NCBI GenBank assembly: GCA_947504205.1
Contig: CANNGL010000004.1
Location: 62,001 to 126,000, forward strand
Source: an uncultured Litoreibacter sp.
GTDB taxonomy: Bacteria; Pseudomonadota; Alphaproteobacteria; Rhodobacterales; Rhodobacteraceae
DNA length: 64,000 nucleotides
Reading direction: 5' to 3'
Below are positions 35,415-45,566 of the stretch, one piece after another. The notes below the pieces were generated by a model that had not been told where the DNA came from, did not search any database, and saw only the letters and a program-made list of their open reading frames with translations. Within the stretch, counting starts at the first letter, position 1, and each line of letters starts with the position of its first letter. The position numbers were made by a program, and so were the translations under genes.

Positions 35415-35999
35415 ATGCAACGTCGAGACTTTACCCGCGGGCTGACTGCCAGCGCATTGACACTCCCACTCGCTCAACCGGCCACAGCCAACCAGACCGA
35501 AGAAGAAAAGCAAGTGCAGAAGCTCGTCACGAAGCTCTACATTTCGAGCACCAACGGTCAGGTCCTGATCAAGCAGGCCATCCTGCTTTTGGAGTCTCAA
35601 ATATTTGTGCTGAAATTTCTCGAGGCGCTGCCACTGATTAACGAGAACATCGTAAAAACCCGTATTCCGCTTTTTGATCAGCTTCGGCTCAAACGGATGA
35701 GCGACTTGCTAACCGGATCCGTCATCATGGGCGACATCATCCTGATGGGCAGCTCGCTTCTGATCTTTCCAAATACAGTCAATCTTCCCGCGGCGTTGAA
35801 GCTGGCGATCCCGGTTCCGTATCCTAATTACAAGCAATCGATCCGACCGCTTGGCAGCTTTCGCCCCGCTCGTCTGAAGACAGCACCAACCGAAGCCGAA
35901 GCCCGCCGCGCTGGCAGCGTCGCGGGTCAGGCGAGGCTTGCGAGCGACACTGTTATTCTGGAGCTTCCCAAAGCGCGGATCCGGCCAACCGCGAGCTAG
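35415..35999 (+). CDS. Hypothetical exported protein with Tat-like signal
   Basis: I do not recognise this 194-residue protein. The start MQRRDFTRGLTASALTLPLA has a twin-arginine motif (RRDFTRG), a short hydrophobic run and an Ala-x-Ala-like cleavage region (QPATA), so export of a folded protein by Tat is likely. The mature part has helices with LITGS-like hydrophobic stretches (LTGSVIMGDIILMGSSLLIF) and a basic, Pro-containing tail. No cofactor motif is visible. It lies alone between the EamA gene and convergent glmM, with no obvious partner. Confidence 0.65.
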   Translation: MQRRDFTRGLTASALTLPLAQPATANQTEEEKQVQKLVTKLYISSTNGQVLIKQAILLLESQIFVLKFLEALPLINENIVKTRIPLFDQLRLKRMSDLLTGSVIMGDIILMGSSLLIFPNTVNLPAALKLAIPVPYPNYKQSIRPLGSFRPARLKTAPTEAEARRAGSVAGQARLASDTVILELPKARIRPTAS

Positions 36000-36002
36000 G
36001 CC

Positions 36003-37343
36003 CTAGCTGGCCTGCTCGACCGCTTCCACAACAGAGCCGACGACCTCGCCCAGCATCGCTTCATCCTCGCATTCCGCCATCACGCGGATCAGGGGTTCGG
36101 TACCGGATTTCCGGATCAGCAAGCGTCCGGTGCCATTCAGACGGCTCTCGGCATCGGTGATCGCGGATTTCACAGACGCGGCGTCCAGCGGGGCTTTGCC
36201 AGCTTCGAAGCGCACGTTCTTCAAAAGTTGCGGACACGGTTCAAACTGCTGTCGCAGGGCGCTGGCTGTCGTGCCGGAGCGCACCATCTCACCCAGAAAC
36301 TGCAAGCCCGCCATCAGCCCGTCACCGGTTGTCGAATAGTCTGTCATCACGATATGGCCTGACTGCTCTCCGCCCAGATTGAACCCATTTTTACGCATCT
36401 CTTCAACCACATAGCGATCGCCGACCGCTGTTCGTTTCAGGGTGATATCCTGACTTTTGAGATGATTCTCCAAACCCAGATTGGACATCACAGTCGCCAC
36501 CAAGGTGCGATGCGCCAATCGATCATCACGCGCCCATTTCGTGGCAAGCAGCGACATGAGTTGATCTCCATCCGCCAAGGCACCGGCCTCGTCGATCACC
36601 ATGATCCGATCTGCATCCCCATCCAGACACAGCCCCACATCGGCGCCATGCGCCACAACGCTCTCGGCGGCCGCGCGGGTATCGGTTGAGCCACAGCCTT
36701 CGTTGATGTTGAACCCGTTTGGAGAAACCCCAACACGCACCACATCTGCACCCAGTTCCCACAAAACCTCAGGGGCTGCCTTGTAAGCCGCACCATTGGC
36801 ACAATCGACCACGACCTTTAGGCCGTCCAATCGAAGACCCGCCGGGAAACTGGCCTTGGCCCGTTCGACATAGCGCCCAATCGCATCATCAATCCGCTTG
36901 GCACGTCCGATATTTTGCGGCTGCGCAGGCGTGATTTCGCCCTCCAGCAGAGCCTCGATTTCCATCTCGGCCTCATCCGACAGCTTGTAGCCATCCGGAC
37001 CAAAGAACTTGATGCCATTGTCATAATGCGGGTTATGCGAGGCAGAAATCATCACGCCCAAATCCGCCCGCATGGATTTCGTCAAAATGCCCACCGCCGG
37101 GGTCGGCACGGGTCCCAGAAGAAACACATTCATGCCGGTCGAGGTCAGACCTGCCGTCAAAGCGTTCTCCAGCATGTAGCCCGATAGCCGCGTATCCTTG
37201 CCGATGACCACCCTGTGCTCATGCCCGTCACGACGAAAATATCGCCCTGCCGCAGCACCGAGGCGCAACGCCATCTCCGCTGTCATGGGATATGTATTGG
37301 CCTGTCCGCGTATACCATCCGTGCCGAAAAACTTGCGTGCCAT
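36003..37343 (-). CDS. glmM: Phosphoglucosamine mutase
   Basis: The 446-residue enzyme converts glucosamine-6-phosphate to glucosamine-1-phosphate for peptidoglycan and lipopolysaccharide. Motifs in order are [36 protein letters not shown] with the phosphorylated Ser (SASHNP), [18 protein letters not shown] (metal-binding DGDADR), [10 protein letters not shown] (sugar binding) and [13 protein letters not shown] (phosphate binding). It lies 55 bp downstream of folP on the same strand, in the order folB-folP-glmM, a common arrangement. Confidence 0.97.
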   Translation of the reverse strand: MARKFFGTDGIRGQANTYPMTAEMALRLGAAAGRYFRRDGHEHRVVIGKDTRLSGYMLENALTAGLTSTGMNVFLLGPVPTPAVGILTKSMRADLGVMISASHNPHYDNGIKFFGPDGYKLSDEAEMEIEALLEGEITPAQPQNIGRAKRIDDAIGRYVERAKASFPAGLRLDGLKVVVDCANGAAYKAAPEVLWELGADVVRVGVSPNGFNINEGCGSTDTRAAAESVVAHGADVGLCLDGDADRIMVIDEAGALADGDQLMSLLATKWARDDRLAHRTLVATVMSNLGLENHLKSQDITLKRTAVGDRYVVEEMRKNGFNLGGEQSGHIVMTDYSTTGDGLMAGLQFLGEMVRSGTTASALRQQFEPCPQLLKNVRFEAGKAPLDAASVKSAITDAESRLNGTGRLLIRKSGTEPLIRVMAECEDEAMLGEVVGSVVEAVEQAS

Positions 37344-37398
37344 GGTCTCGCACCCTCTTTCCCTCAGTATCGCCCGCTCTGTGGCGGCGGGCCTTATA

Positions 37399-38400
37399 TC
37401 AGAGCAACGCGCGCCATAGCGCGATTGCCTGCCTGTGGGTCTCTATATCATGGCAACGCAGCACCTGAACACCCTGCCGCAATGCATCGAGCCCCAAAGC
37501 CGCAGAACCCGGCCCCCGATCAGCAGGATTTGGCACATCCGCCAGCTTACCAATGAAGCCTTTACGCGAAACCCCTAATAATATGGGGCAGCCAAGGCCG
37601 TGAAAGACGCTGATGTTTCGAAGGATTGCCAGATTGTGATCCAGCGTCTTGCCAAAACCAATGCCCGGATCGACCAATATCCGGTCGCGCGGGATACCGG
37701 CCTGCTCTGCCCGCTGCACAATCTCTTCCAGCGCGTCATACACATCCAGCACCACATCGGCATAATGCGGATTGTCCTGCATGGTCTCAGGCGTGCCTTG
37801 TGCGTGCATCAGACATAGCGGCGCGTCCACCGAGGCGGCAAACCCGGCCATCTCAGGATCAAAACTCAGCGCCGACACGTCGTTGAGCATCGAGGCCCCC
37901 GCCTCTGCCGCGACACGTGCCACGTCTGCTTTTCGGGTATCAATCGAAATCGGGGCGGAAATCCCTTCGGCGCGGATCGCCCGGATCACCGGGGCGGTTC
38001 GCGCGATTTCCTCATCGGCCGAGACGATTTGTGCGCCAGGCCGCGTGGACTCGCCCCCCAGATCCAGAATGTCGGCACCCTCGACAAGCATCTGACGCGC
38101 TCTTTGCACAGCAATCCGAGGATCCATAAAGGTGCCACCATCAGAAAAGCTGTCAGGCGTCAGGTTCAAAACGCCCATCAGGCGGGGGCGATCCATGATC
38201 AACCCAGCAACCGAACTGCGGGGCGCGGTAAACCGCTCCAGCACGTCGGATGGAATTTCAGAAACAGGCACCGGCGCATGTGACATGCCGGCCTCCAACG
38301 GTTCTGCCTCACTGAACCACGCCCATCCACCCGCAAGCCGCGCTGCGGTGTCAGGCGCGCGCCGATCTGTCTGGCAAATCGGTCGGAAACGCAGTGTCAT
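37399..38400 (-). CDS. folP: Dihydropteroate synthase
   Basis: The enzyme joins p-aminobenzoate to the pterin diphosphate in folate synthesis. The TIM-barrel motifs are [55 protein letters not shown] and [12 protein letters not shown]. The first 65 residues or so form an N-terminal extension with PWAF-like residues not needed for the core fold. The 4-base overlap with folB supports the ATG at 38400; internal starts are possible. It is the target of sulfonamides. Confidence 0.94.
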   Translation of the reverse strand: MTLRFRPICQTDRRAPDTAARLAGGWAWFSEAEPLEAGMSHAPVPVSEIPSDVLERFTAPRSSVAGLIMDRPRLMGVLNLTPDSFSDGGTFMDPRIAVQRARQMLVEGADILDLGGESTRPGAQIVSADEEIARTAPVIRAIRAEGISAPISIDTRKADVARVAAEAGASMLNDVSALSFDPEMAGFAASVDAPLCLMHAQGTPETMQDNPHYADVVLDVYDALEEIVQRAEQAGIPRDRILVDPGIGFGKTLDHNLAILRNISVFHGLGCPILLGVSRKGFIGKLADVPNPADRGPGSAALGLDALRQGVQVLRCHDIETHRQAIALWRALL

Positions 38401-39332
38401 TTCAAAACGCCAAGCCCCGGTGACAGTGTCTGCGCAGACAGCGCGTCTGCCAGGCTAAGCACCCGGCCCGGCCCCGCGACATCTCCGATCGACAGGCGCG
38501 TTTGCGCCGCAAAGCTCTCGGCGAACCAAGCTGTCAAAGCCGCCGCATCCATTCGGTCAAGATCAGGGCTGTCGGTCGCATCCAGCACGATTTTCGATGG
38601 CGCCCAAACACTGATCTGCCCCTGTCGCATCGCCCAATCCAGCTCTGTGCGGGTGCCAACGACCACGCAGCGGCGATCCCGCCCGGCCAAGACCCAGGCA
38701 TTCTGCTCGATGGCCAGAAGGTCGATCCGCCGTTGGGCCGCAGGATGCGCGGCTTGCGGGATACCTTGGTCGGGCCCATCCACGCAAAGGATGAGCGGAA
38801 GCTCGGAGGCCTCCAGCCGGTCCAGCAAGATACCAAGATCAGGCGACGCAATCACATCATTACCGAGATAAACCACCCAAGGATGCAGTGTTTCTTCCGC
38901 AGCAGGAGGGTCGATCATTTCACGGTCACGTACGATTTCCACGCCCAAGGCCCCCGGCCCGCGGTCGAGCTTCTCGATCCGCACAAACACACGGGCGGCA
39001 CGCGGATCGGCCAGAATGTCTTCGGCCACGCGCTCAGCCAGTGTTTCCAGCAGGTTCAGCCGTTCTGCGGACAATTCGCGATCTATCGCCTCGCTGATCC
39101 GGTCATAAGACAGAATCTTGTCCACATCATCGTCCAACCCGTCGGGCAGCCTGACCTCAACCACGACATTGAAGCAGATGCGTTGCGTGGTGCCCCGCTC
39201 CGCCTGAAATGCGCCGATTTCGACCTCGCGAATATGATCACGCAGCGAAATGCGATCCCGTGGATCGGGGCCGGCAGTGGCCTCCGCCCGCTCCGACGGA
39301 TGGGCAAAGGCAAGACGAATATCTGAGGTCAT
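38397..39332 (-). CDS. folB: Dihydroneopterin aldolase with long C-terminal extension
   Basis: Residues about 25-140 form the FolB fold: RISLRDHIREVEIGAFQAER (with the active-site Glu region), ILSYDRISEAID (Tyr), ETLAERVAEDIL and VRIEKLDRGPGAL (catalytic Lys). FolB converts dihydroneopterin to hydroxymethyldihydropterin. The remaining 170 residues (WVVYLGNDVIASPDLGI onward) form a second domain of unknown role; typical FolB is about 120 residues. The 4-base overlap with folP shows coupling. No folK gene is adjacent. Confidence 0.85.
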   Translation of the reverse strand: MTSDIRLAFAHPSERAEATAGPDPRDRISLRDHIREVEIGAFQAERGTTQRICFNVVVEVRLPDGLDDDVDKILSYDRISEAIDRELSAERLNLLETLAERVAEDILADPRAARVFVRIEKLDRGPGALGVEIVRDREMIDPPAAEETLHPWVVYLGNDVIASPDLGILLDRLEASELPLILCVDGPDQGIPQAAHPAAQRRIDLLAIEQNAWVLAGRDRRCVVVGTRTELDWAMRQGQISVWAPSKIVLDATDSPDLDRMDAAALTAWFAESFAAQTRLSIGDVAGPGRVLSLADALSAQTLSPGLGVLK

Positions 39333-39442
39333 GACAGCGACAGGCTCCGCAACTTATGCATTGAAGCCGGTTTTAACAGAGCCGCCGGGGCAGGTCTTGC
39401 CCCAAATCCGGCATCCTCACTTCAAGCTCCGACGTGCGCGGC

Positions 39443-40084
39443 TTAGCTAGGGCGATAAAACAGATGAACGCCGTGGCGGGCCGTGCGCTGAAACTTGCGC
39501 GACCACTTCGGCCGTACAGCGGTCGTATGGTAATAGGTTGCCCCGCCAGACAAGGTGCGCGGCGCGCCGTCCAGCATCATCCGGGCAATCTTGCCAACCC
39601 TCGCATAGGCCGCCTTTTCGGAAATACGCTCTGGGTGCCCGTCACATTTGTAGGTGAACTGGCATTGGTATTTCTTGCCCGTTCCCTGGTGTACGACCCC
39701 ACACACCGTGTTGGGGAACCGCTTTGAGGATACCCGGTTCAGGATCACCTCGGCCACGGCAACCTGACCGCGTACGGTTTCGCCACGTGCTTCAAAATAC
39801 AAAGCTTCTGCTAGGCACTGCCATTCGGCACCGCCCGTCGCTCTGGGGCGTGCATCAATCGCGGCCCGGCTCACTGTAAAGCCCGCTGCCGCGCCATTAT
39901 CGATCTTGGGCGCACGTGAAATTTTCTTAAGCCGGTCTTTGGACAGCGACGTAAACGCAGCCTTTTCAACAGCAGCCAGCTTCTTGATTGACCCGGCATA
40001 GCGCGGACCTTCCGCCTTCACGCTGCTTGTCATTCCTGGGATGGCCAACACACCGGCCATCAACACAACACACAATTTCCGCAT
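39443..40084 (-). CDS. Cell-wall hydrolase, SleB/Hydrolase_2 family
   Basis: The 213-residue protein has an N-terminal signal peptide (KLCVVLMAGVLAIPGM) and a C-terminal SleB-like hydrolase domain: CLAEALYFEARGETVRGQVA (with the catalytic Glu), AEVILNRVSSKRFPNTVCGV, CQFTYKCDG and GATYYHTT. Such enzymes cleave peptidoglycan glycan strands, and in non-sporulating bacteria they act in wall remodelling. I chose the ATG at 40084 with AGGTGCG upstream. The 150 bp upstream to the PPDK-like gene shows no further gene. Confidence 0.87.
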   Translation of the reverse strand: MRKLCVVLMAGVLAIPGMTSSVKAEGPRYAGSIKKLAAVEKAAFTSLSKDRLKKISRAPKIDNGAAAGFTVSRAAIDARPRATGGAEWQCLAEALYFEARGETVRGQVAVAEVILNRVSSKRFPNTVCGVVHQGTGKKYQCQFTYKCDGHPERISEKAAYARVGKIARMMLDGAPRTLSGGATYYHTTAVRPKWSRKFQRTARHGVHLFYRPS

Positions 40085-40235
40085 CGGTTCGCACCTTTTG
40101 CGTCTATACAGACAATTTTTGGGATTAAGTTCCCCCACCGCGGGGCATATAGCTTGACAAAAGCCTTCGGTCCAGCGCCCGAGCCAATCGGTCGCAGTCT
40201 TTGGGCGGGTCTACGCTAGATGATGGGGTTGCCCG

Positions 40236-42863
40236 CTATTCGGGGACAAAATCTCCCTCACCCTCGAAACCTGCCAGTACGTCTCCTTCGCCCGGATCGC
40301 GAATCGCTAGCTGTGCTGCTGCAAGCCGCGCGATGGGCACCCGGTACGGGGAGCATGATACGTAATCGATGCCGATGGAGCGGCAAAATGCGATGCTGTC
40401 AGGGTCGCCCCCATGCTCTCCGCAGACCGACAAAGTGATTTTCGAGCGTACTGCATGGCTTCTCTGGCAGGCCAGTTCCAGCAGTTCGCCGACCCCATCC
40501 TGATCAAGCGCATGAAATGGGTCTTCCGGAAAAACACCCTTGTTAACATAGTCAGACATGAACCGGCCCGCATCGTCGCGGCTCAATCCGTAGGTCATCT
40601 GCGTCATGTCATTGGTTCCGAAACTCAGGAAGCTCGCATGGGTCGCGATATCACCTGCACGCAAAGCAGCGCGCGGTGTTTCGACCATCACGCCCAGTCG
40701 GAAATCAAATTTCTGACCAGTCTCGCTGGCCACATCTGCCGCAACCGCATCAATGCGGGACTTGACCAGTTCCACTTCCCGCTTGGCCGAGACGAGCGGG
40801 ATCATGATCTCCGGTATGATCGGCACGCCGCCCGATCTGGCGACTTCGGCCGTCGCCTCAAAAATCGCCCGGGCCTGCATATCGTAGATCTCGGGAACCG
40901 TTATGCCCAAACGAACACCCCGCATCCCCAGCATCGGGTTGAACTCCGCCAAGGCATCGATGCGCTGCTGAACTTCGCGCGCAGATAAATTCATCGCTTC
41001 TGCCATTTCGCGAATACCAGTCCGCGTGTTTGGCAAAAACTCATGCAACGGCGGATCGAATAGGCGCAAGCACACCGGCTTGCCCGCCATGATCGCGAAA
41101 ATCTCGCCAAAATCGTCCCGCTGCATGGGCAACAGACGATCAAGCGCCGCCTGCCGATCTTCGCCACTATTGGCAAAGATCGCCTCCCGCAGGACGGTCA
41201 AACGGTCTTCGGCAAAGAACATGTGTTCGGTCCGGCACAATCCGATCCCCGCCGCCTGAAACCGCCCGGCCACCATCGCATCGGCCGGCGTGTCGGCATT
41301 GGCGCGCACACCGATATCACTGAACTCATCGGCCCAGCTCATCAGGGTTTCGAAAGCCCCTCCGATCCCTGCTTCGATCATCGGCACGGCGCCGGCCAAC
41401 GCCTGTCCTGCCGAGCCATCAAGTGAGATGGTATCGCCTTCGTGGAACACCCGCCCATCCTGTGTGGTCATGGTGCGTCGCTTGGTATCTATGATCAGGT
41501 CGGACGCCCCGGCCACACAAGGCAGCCCCAGCCCGCGCGCGATCACCGCTGCATGGCTGGTGGTGCCACCACGCTCTGTCAAAATGCCCCAAGCCGCGTG
41601 CATCCCGCGAATATCTTCCGGGCTGGTCTCGCGGCGCACCAGAATACAGGCTTCCCCTTGGGATTGCGCCGTTTGCGCTGCGGCCGCGGTGAAGACCAGC
41701 TTGCCTGTCGCAGCGCCCGGACTGGCCGCAACCCCGGTCGAGATGACATCCCGCACGGCCTCTGGCGAGACCTGCTGGTGCAACAACTCAGGCAATGCCT
41801 TGGGCGGAATGCGGCAGACCGCATCCTCGCGCGTGATGATCTTTTCTTCCGCCAGCTTTGTTGCGACCTGCAAATCACCCCGCACCGATCTGGTTGCAGG
41901 CACCGCATCAAGGATCAGCAGACGCCCCCCTTCCACGGTAAACTCGATCTGCATTTCTTCGCGCAAGCCGCGCCGGGCCACGTGCCCCAAATCCTTCAGC
42001 TCATCGAAAACCTCAGGACAGGTTTCTTCTAAAGATGCCCCGCGCGCATCGCGGGTCAGATACATCGCCTCGCCCTCATCCTCCAGCGCGTCGCGCCCTT
42101 GGGACTGACGTTTATAACGCCCGTTTTCCTGCGCCTCGCCGGTGGCAGGGTTGATAAATTGAATGACGCCCGCGCCGCTTTCGCCTTTTCCGAGCCCGAA
42201 GGCCATGCGCTGCACCACAAGACCAAGCCCCGCATCTTTCGGCGCGCCTTTGGACATCCGCAGCAGACGCGCGGTCGTGCCTTCCCAGGCCCGGCTCATG
42301 GATTTCAGCACATCAAGAAGCTGTGCCTCGATCTCCTGCGGGAATGGTTCATCCATCTCCGTCTCATAGGCCTCAAGCGCGCGTTCCGGCGTCAGGTTCG
42401 GAATGTCGAACACTTCATCTTCCAGCCGCGCCACATCCAGCGCGAAGGACTTGATGAATTTCAGATGCAAGGCGGCGGCGGCCTCCGCGCCGAGGCGTGA
42501 GGCGAAATAGGCCTCGTTCGCGCGGTTCATGCCGATATTGAGGATACTCGACGGACCACCCCAGGCCGCTTCGATCGGAGAGGCCCGGACCGACAGCACC
42601 GGCCACGATCCGAAATTGTCCAAAAGTGTTTTGAGATCAGGGCGTTGCCCCGCCGCGATTGAGCGCACCATCGGCACGGACAGCGCCACGGTATCAGGCA
42701 CGGGCATGTCGAGCCGCACCAGACGTTGCAGGCATTTCGCCCGCGTCCCATGCAGTTTGCGGTGGATCGCCGCCGTGGCCGTGATCGGCTCAAAGTTCAG
42801 ATGGTCCAACATACTGCGGTGCAGCATAGACAGGTTCGGCTTTCGATCAAGCGCACCGCTCAC
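40236..42863 (-). CDS. Pyruvate phosphate dikinase-like protein with altered ATP-grasp site
   Basis: The 875-residue protein aligns along the whole of PPDK, which interconverts PEP and pyruvate with ATP, AMP and phosphate. The phosphohistidine swivel domain is intact (RGGTTSHAAVIARGLG, His437), as is the PEP/pyruvate barrel with VMVETPRAAL, SFGTNDMTQMTYG and catalytic Cys814 in SVCGEHGGDP. The N-terminal nucleotide domain differs: in MQIEFTVEGGRLLILDAV the positions equivalent to Clostridium D321, Q335 and R337 are Gln305, Asp319 and Val321, while the E323 equivalent (Glu307) remains. It may not use ATP normally. It follows glyS by 68 bp on the same strand. Confidence 0.85.
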   Translation of the reverse strand: MSGALDRKPNLSMLHRSMLDHLNFEPITATAAIHRKLHGTRAKCLQRLVRLDMPVPDTVALSVPMVRSIAAGQRPDLKTLLDNFGSWPVLSVRASPIEAAWGGPSSILNIGMNRANEAYFASRLGAEAAAALHLKFIKSFALDVARLEDEVFDIPNLTPERALEAYETEMDEPFPQEIEAQLLDVLKSMSRAWEGTTARLLRMSKGAPKDAGLGLVVQRMAFGLGKGESGAGVIQFINPATGEAQENGRYKRQSQGRDALEDEGEAMYLTRDARGASLEETCPEVFDELKDLGHVARRGLREEMQIEFTVEGGRLLILDAVPATRSVRGDLQVATKLAEEKIITREDAVCRIPPKALPELLHQQVSPEAVRDVISTGVAASPGAATGKLVFTAAAAQTAQSQGEACILVRRETSPEDIRGMHAAWGILTERGGTTSHAAVIARGLGLPCVAGASDLIIDTKRRTMTTQDGRVFHEGDTISLDGSAGQALAGAVPMIEAGIGGAFETLMSWADEFSDIGVRANADTPADAMVAGRFQAAGIGLCRTEHMFFAEDRLTVLREAIFANSGEDRQAALDRLLPMQRDDFGEIFAIMAGKPVCLRLFDPPLHEFLPNTRTGIREMAEAMNLSAREVQQRIDALAEFNPMLGMRGVRLGITVPEIYDMQARAIFEATAEVARSGGVPIIPEIMIPLVSAKREVELVKSRIDAVAADVASETGQKFDFRLGVMVETPRAALRAGDIATHASFLSFGTNDMTQMTYGLSRDDAGRFMSDYVNKGVFPEDPFHALDQDGVGELLELACQRSHAVRSKITLSVCGEHGGDPDSIAFCRSIGIDYVSCSPYRVPIARLAAAQLAIRDPGEGDVLAGFEGEGDFVPE

Positions 42864-42931
42864 GAATATGACGTCCCTGTAACAGTCAGGGCAGAACTGT
42901 GGCGAAGGCCGTGGTTCGGATCAGCCCCCGC

Positions 42932-45046
42932 TTACCCTTCCAGCTTGGTCAGATCGGCCACACCGCCGCAGATCACCCGGATTTTATGCAACAGACACAT
43001 CCGGTTGCGTCGAATGATGTCGTTGTCGGAGTTCACCTTGGTCTCTTCGAAAAATGCATCGATCGGACCGCGCAGCTTGGCCATCGCGGCCATAGCCGCG
43101 GCGAAGTCCTCGGCCTCGATGGCCGGGGAGATCGCCCCCGCCGCGTCGTCAAGCGCGGAGAACAGCGCGCGCTCGGCGTCGTTTTCGGCAAATTTCGGGT
43201 TCGGATCGAGCTCATAGGACACCCCGTCCGCCTCCTCGGCCTGACTGAGGATATTATTCGCCCGCTTGAAGCCCTGAATCAGATTTTCGCCGTCTTCGGT
43301 TTGCAGGACTTCCTGCAAGGCTTCGGCGCGCTTGACGAGCAGCGTCAGATCATCATTGCAAGGCATTGCAATGCAGGCATCGATGACGTCGTGGCGAACG
43401 CCTTTGTCGCGGAGGAAGACTTTGAGGCGGTCGTGGAAGAAAGCGAGGAGATCGACATCAAGCGCCTTTGAGGCGTCATCCGGAATGTCTTCGATTGCAC
43501 CTGCCATTTTGAGCATGACCGACGCCATTCCGTGGTGATCAAATGCCTCCAATAGATTGACGCGCAGTTTGTTATCCAACACCAACCGAATAACCCCCAA
43601 TGCCGCCCGCCGCAGCGCATAGGGGTCCTTTGACCCCGTTGGTTTCTCGTCAATCGCCCAAAACCCGGTCAATGTGTCGATTTTGTCGGCCAGTGCGACA
43701 GCGACAGACACAGGCGCTGTTGGCACGTCATCGGACGGGCCGAGCGGCGAGTAGTGTTCCTCGCAAGCGGCGGCGACTTCCGTCGGTAGACCCGCCGCTT
43801 CACTGTAATATCGCCCCATAAGCCCTTGAAGTTCAGGGAATTCATAAACCATCTCAGACGATAGATCGGCCTTGCCCACCCTAGCGGCTTGCTCAGCAAG
43901 ATCGGGATCAGCACCCACAACCGGGGCCAATTCCCTTGCCAAAGCCGCGATGCGCTGCACTCGTTCCCCTTGCGACCCAAGCTTGGCGTGGAAGGTCACG
44001 TTCTCCAGCGCGTCGAGCCATGGCTGCATGCCACCTTTCGCGACGCGCAGATCGTTCTCCCAGAAGAACTTGGCGTCCGAGAGCCGCGCAAACAACACCT
44101 TCTGGTTACCTGCCAGAATGGTCGCGCCGTTATCGGGCGTCTCCACATTGGCGACGGTCACGAATTTCTCGATACGCCCGGTCTTCGGCTTCTTCACCGA
44201 AAAGAATTTTTGATGCTCTTTCATTGAGGTTTTCAAAACCTCAGGCGGCAGCTCAAGAAAGGTCTCGTCAATATCGCCCATCAGCACGACAGGCCATTCG
44301 ACCAGCCCGGCGACTTCTGCCAGCAATCCCCGATCCTCGACCACTTCCAGACCCTGTGCAAAGGCCTGATTGGTGGCGTCAGACCAGATGGCATCGGCCC
44401 GTTCCGAGGCATCCAGCATCACATGAGCGCGTTTCAACTTCGCACTGTAATCCTCGAAAGAAGTTACAGAAAATGGCTTTGCCGCCATGAAACGGTGACC
44501 CTCGGTCTTGTCGCCTGCCGCGATGCCGTCGATCTCCAGCGGCACCACCTCGGCCCCGGCCTCGTCACTCAGGATGCACAAGATACGGTGCAATGGGCGC
44601 ACCCAGCGCAACGCGCCCGAGCCCCAACGCATGGATTTCGGCCATGGGAAGTTGCGAATTGTTGCGTCAAGCACCTCGGCCACGATCTCTGCCGCAGGGC
44701 GGCCCTCGCGCGCAATCACGGCAAACCAGACCTGCCCTTTCTTGTCGTCACGCGCCTCAAGCTGGTCTTTGGTCAGACCGGTGGAGCGCAAAAACCCTTC
44801 AAGCGCCTTTTCCGGTGCATCGGTGCGCGGCCCTTTGCGTTCTTCCCGCGTGGCCGGAGAGGCTGCCAACAGGCCCTCCACCGTCAGGCACAGGCGACGT
44901 GGTGTGGAAAACGCCCCGGCGCTGGCATAGGTCAAACCCGCCTCGACCAGACCATCAGTGACCAACCGCTTCAAATCATCGGCGGCCTTGACCTGCATCC
45001 GCGCAGGGATTTCCTCGGAGAAGAGTTCGATCAGAAGATCAGGCAT
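42932..45046 (-). CDS. glyS: Glycine--tRNA ligase beta subunit
   Basis: The 704-residue beta subunit works with GlyQ as an alpha2-beta2 enzyme that charges tRNA-Gly. The start LLIELFSEEIPARMQVKAADD, the middle motifs SMRWGSGALRWVRPLH and MKEHQKFFSVK, NDLRVAKGGMQPWLDALENV, and a C-terminal anticodon-binding-type helical region with LRGPIDAFFEETKVN are characteristic. It begins 10 bases after the DUF6446 gene. Length is normal. Confidence 0.96.
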   Translation of the reverse strand: MPDLLIELFSEEIPARMQVKAADDLKRLVTDGLVEAGLTYASAGAFSTPRRLCLTVEGLLAASPATREERKGPRTDAPEKALEGFLRSTGLTKDQLEARDDKKGQVWFAVIAREGRPAAEIVAEVLDATIRNFPWPKSMRWGSGALRWVRPLHRILCILSDEAGAEVVPLEIDGIAAGDKTEGHRFMAAKPFSVTSFEDYSAKLKRAHVMLDASERADAIWSDATNQAFAQGLEVVEDRGLLAEVAGLVEWPVVLMGDIDETFLELPPEVLKTSMKEHQKFFSVKKPKTGRIEKFVTVANVETPDNGATILAGNQKVLFARLSDAKFFWENDLRVAKGGMQPWLDALENVTFHAKLGSQGERVQRIAALARELAPVVGADPDLAEQAARVGKADLSSEMVYEFPELQGLMGRYYSEAAGLPTEVAAACEEHYSPLGPSDDVPTAPVSVAVALADKIDTLTGFWAIDEKPTGSKDPYALRRAALGVIRLVLDNKLRVNLLEAFDHHGMASVMLKMAGAIEDIPDDASKALDVDLLAFFHDRLKVFLRDKGVRHDVIDACIAMPCNDDLTLLVKRAEALQEVLQTEDGENLIQGFKRANNILSQAEEADGVSYELDPNPKFAENDAERALFSALDDAAGAISPAIEAEDFAAAMAAMAKLRGPIDAFFEETKVNSDNDIIRRNRMCLLHKIRVICGGVADLTKLEG

Positions 45047-45056
45047 ATCTCATCTT

Positions 45057-45566
45057 TCATTCAGGACATTCAGGCCCTTTGGCCGTGCCATCATAGGTTT
45101 TCTGGCCGCAATTGTTCAGCTGGTGCCACGCATACGCGCGTCCGTCGTCATAGATCGCCACGATCCGGTCGACACCCTTGGCAATGTTTTCCTGACCCAC
45201 AAAAGCCAGTGCGACCCCGCTTTCCAGATCAGCACCGATCTGGATTGCATCGAAGCAATCAAACCAGCCGGGGGCCACGTTTGGCTCTGGATCGCTGGCC
45301 AGCTGATAGGTCTCCGTCAGGATTGAATGGTTCATCGGCGTGGTAAAGCAGCTGCGAAACCGCAGTGGTGAGCTTTCGGCGTCAATCCCTTGAAATTCAT
45401 CGATAATTATTTCTTCTGGCTGCTCCGAGACGACCGACACCAGCTGTATCTTCGTCTGCTCCACCGCCACTTCTTCATAGAAATGATAGACCTGAAGATA
45501 GTAGATCGCGATACCGCCGATCAGCGCTGTCAGCATGATACAAATCCCGATTAGCTTGCCACTCAT
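45057..45566 (-). CDS. DUF6446-like single-pass membrane protein between glyQ and glyS
   Basis: The 169-residue protein has one N-terminal membrane helix ([20 protein letters not shown]) and a predicted periplasmic domain with four cysteines ([28 protein letters not shown]) that could form disulfides. It matches the DUF6446 proteins I recall from Rhodobacteraceae; function unknown. The ATG at 45566 overlaps the glyQ stop by 4 bases, and glyS starts 10 bases after its stop, so it is translated with the synthetase subunits. Why an exported protein is placed there is unclear. Confidence 0.78.
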   Translation of the reverse strand: MSGKLIGICIMLTALIGGIAIYYLQVYHFYEEVAVEQTKIQLVSVVSEQPEEIIIDEFQGIDAESSPLRFRSCFTTPMNHSILTETYQLASDPEPNVAPGWFDCFDAIQIGADLESGVALAFVGQENIAKGVDRIVAIYDDGRAYAWHQLNNCGQKTYDGTAKGPECPE

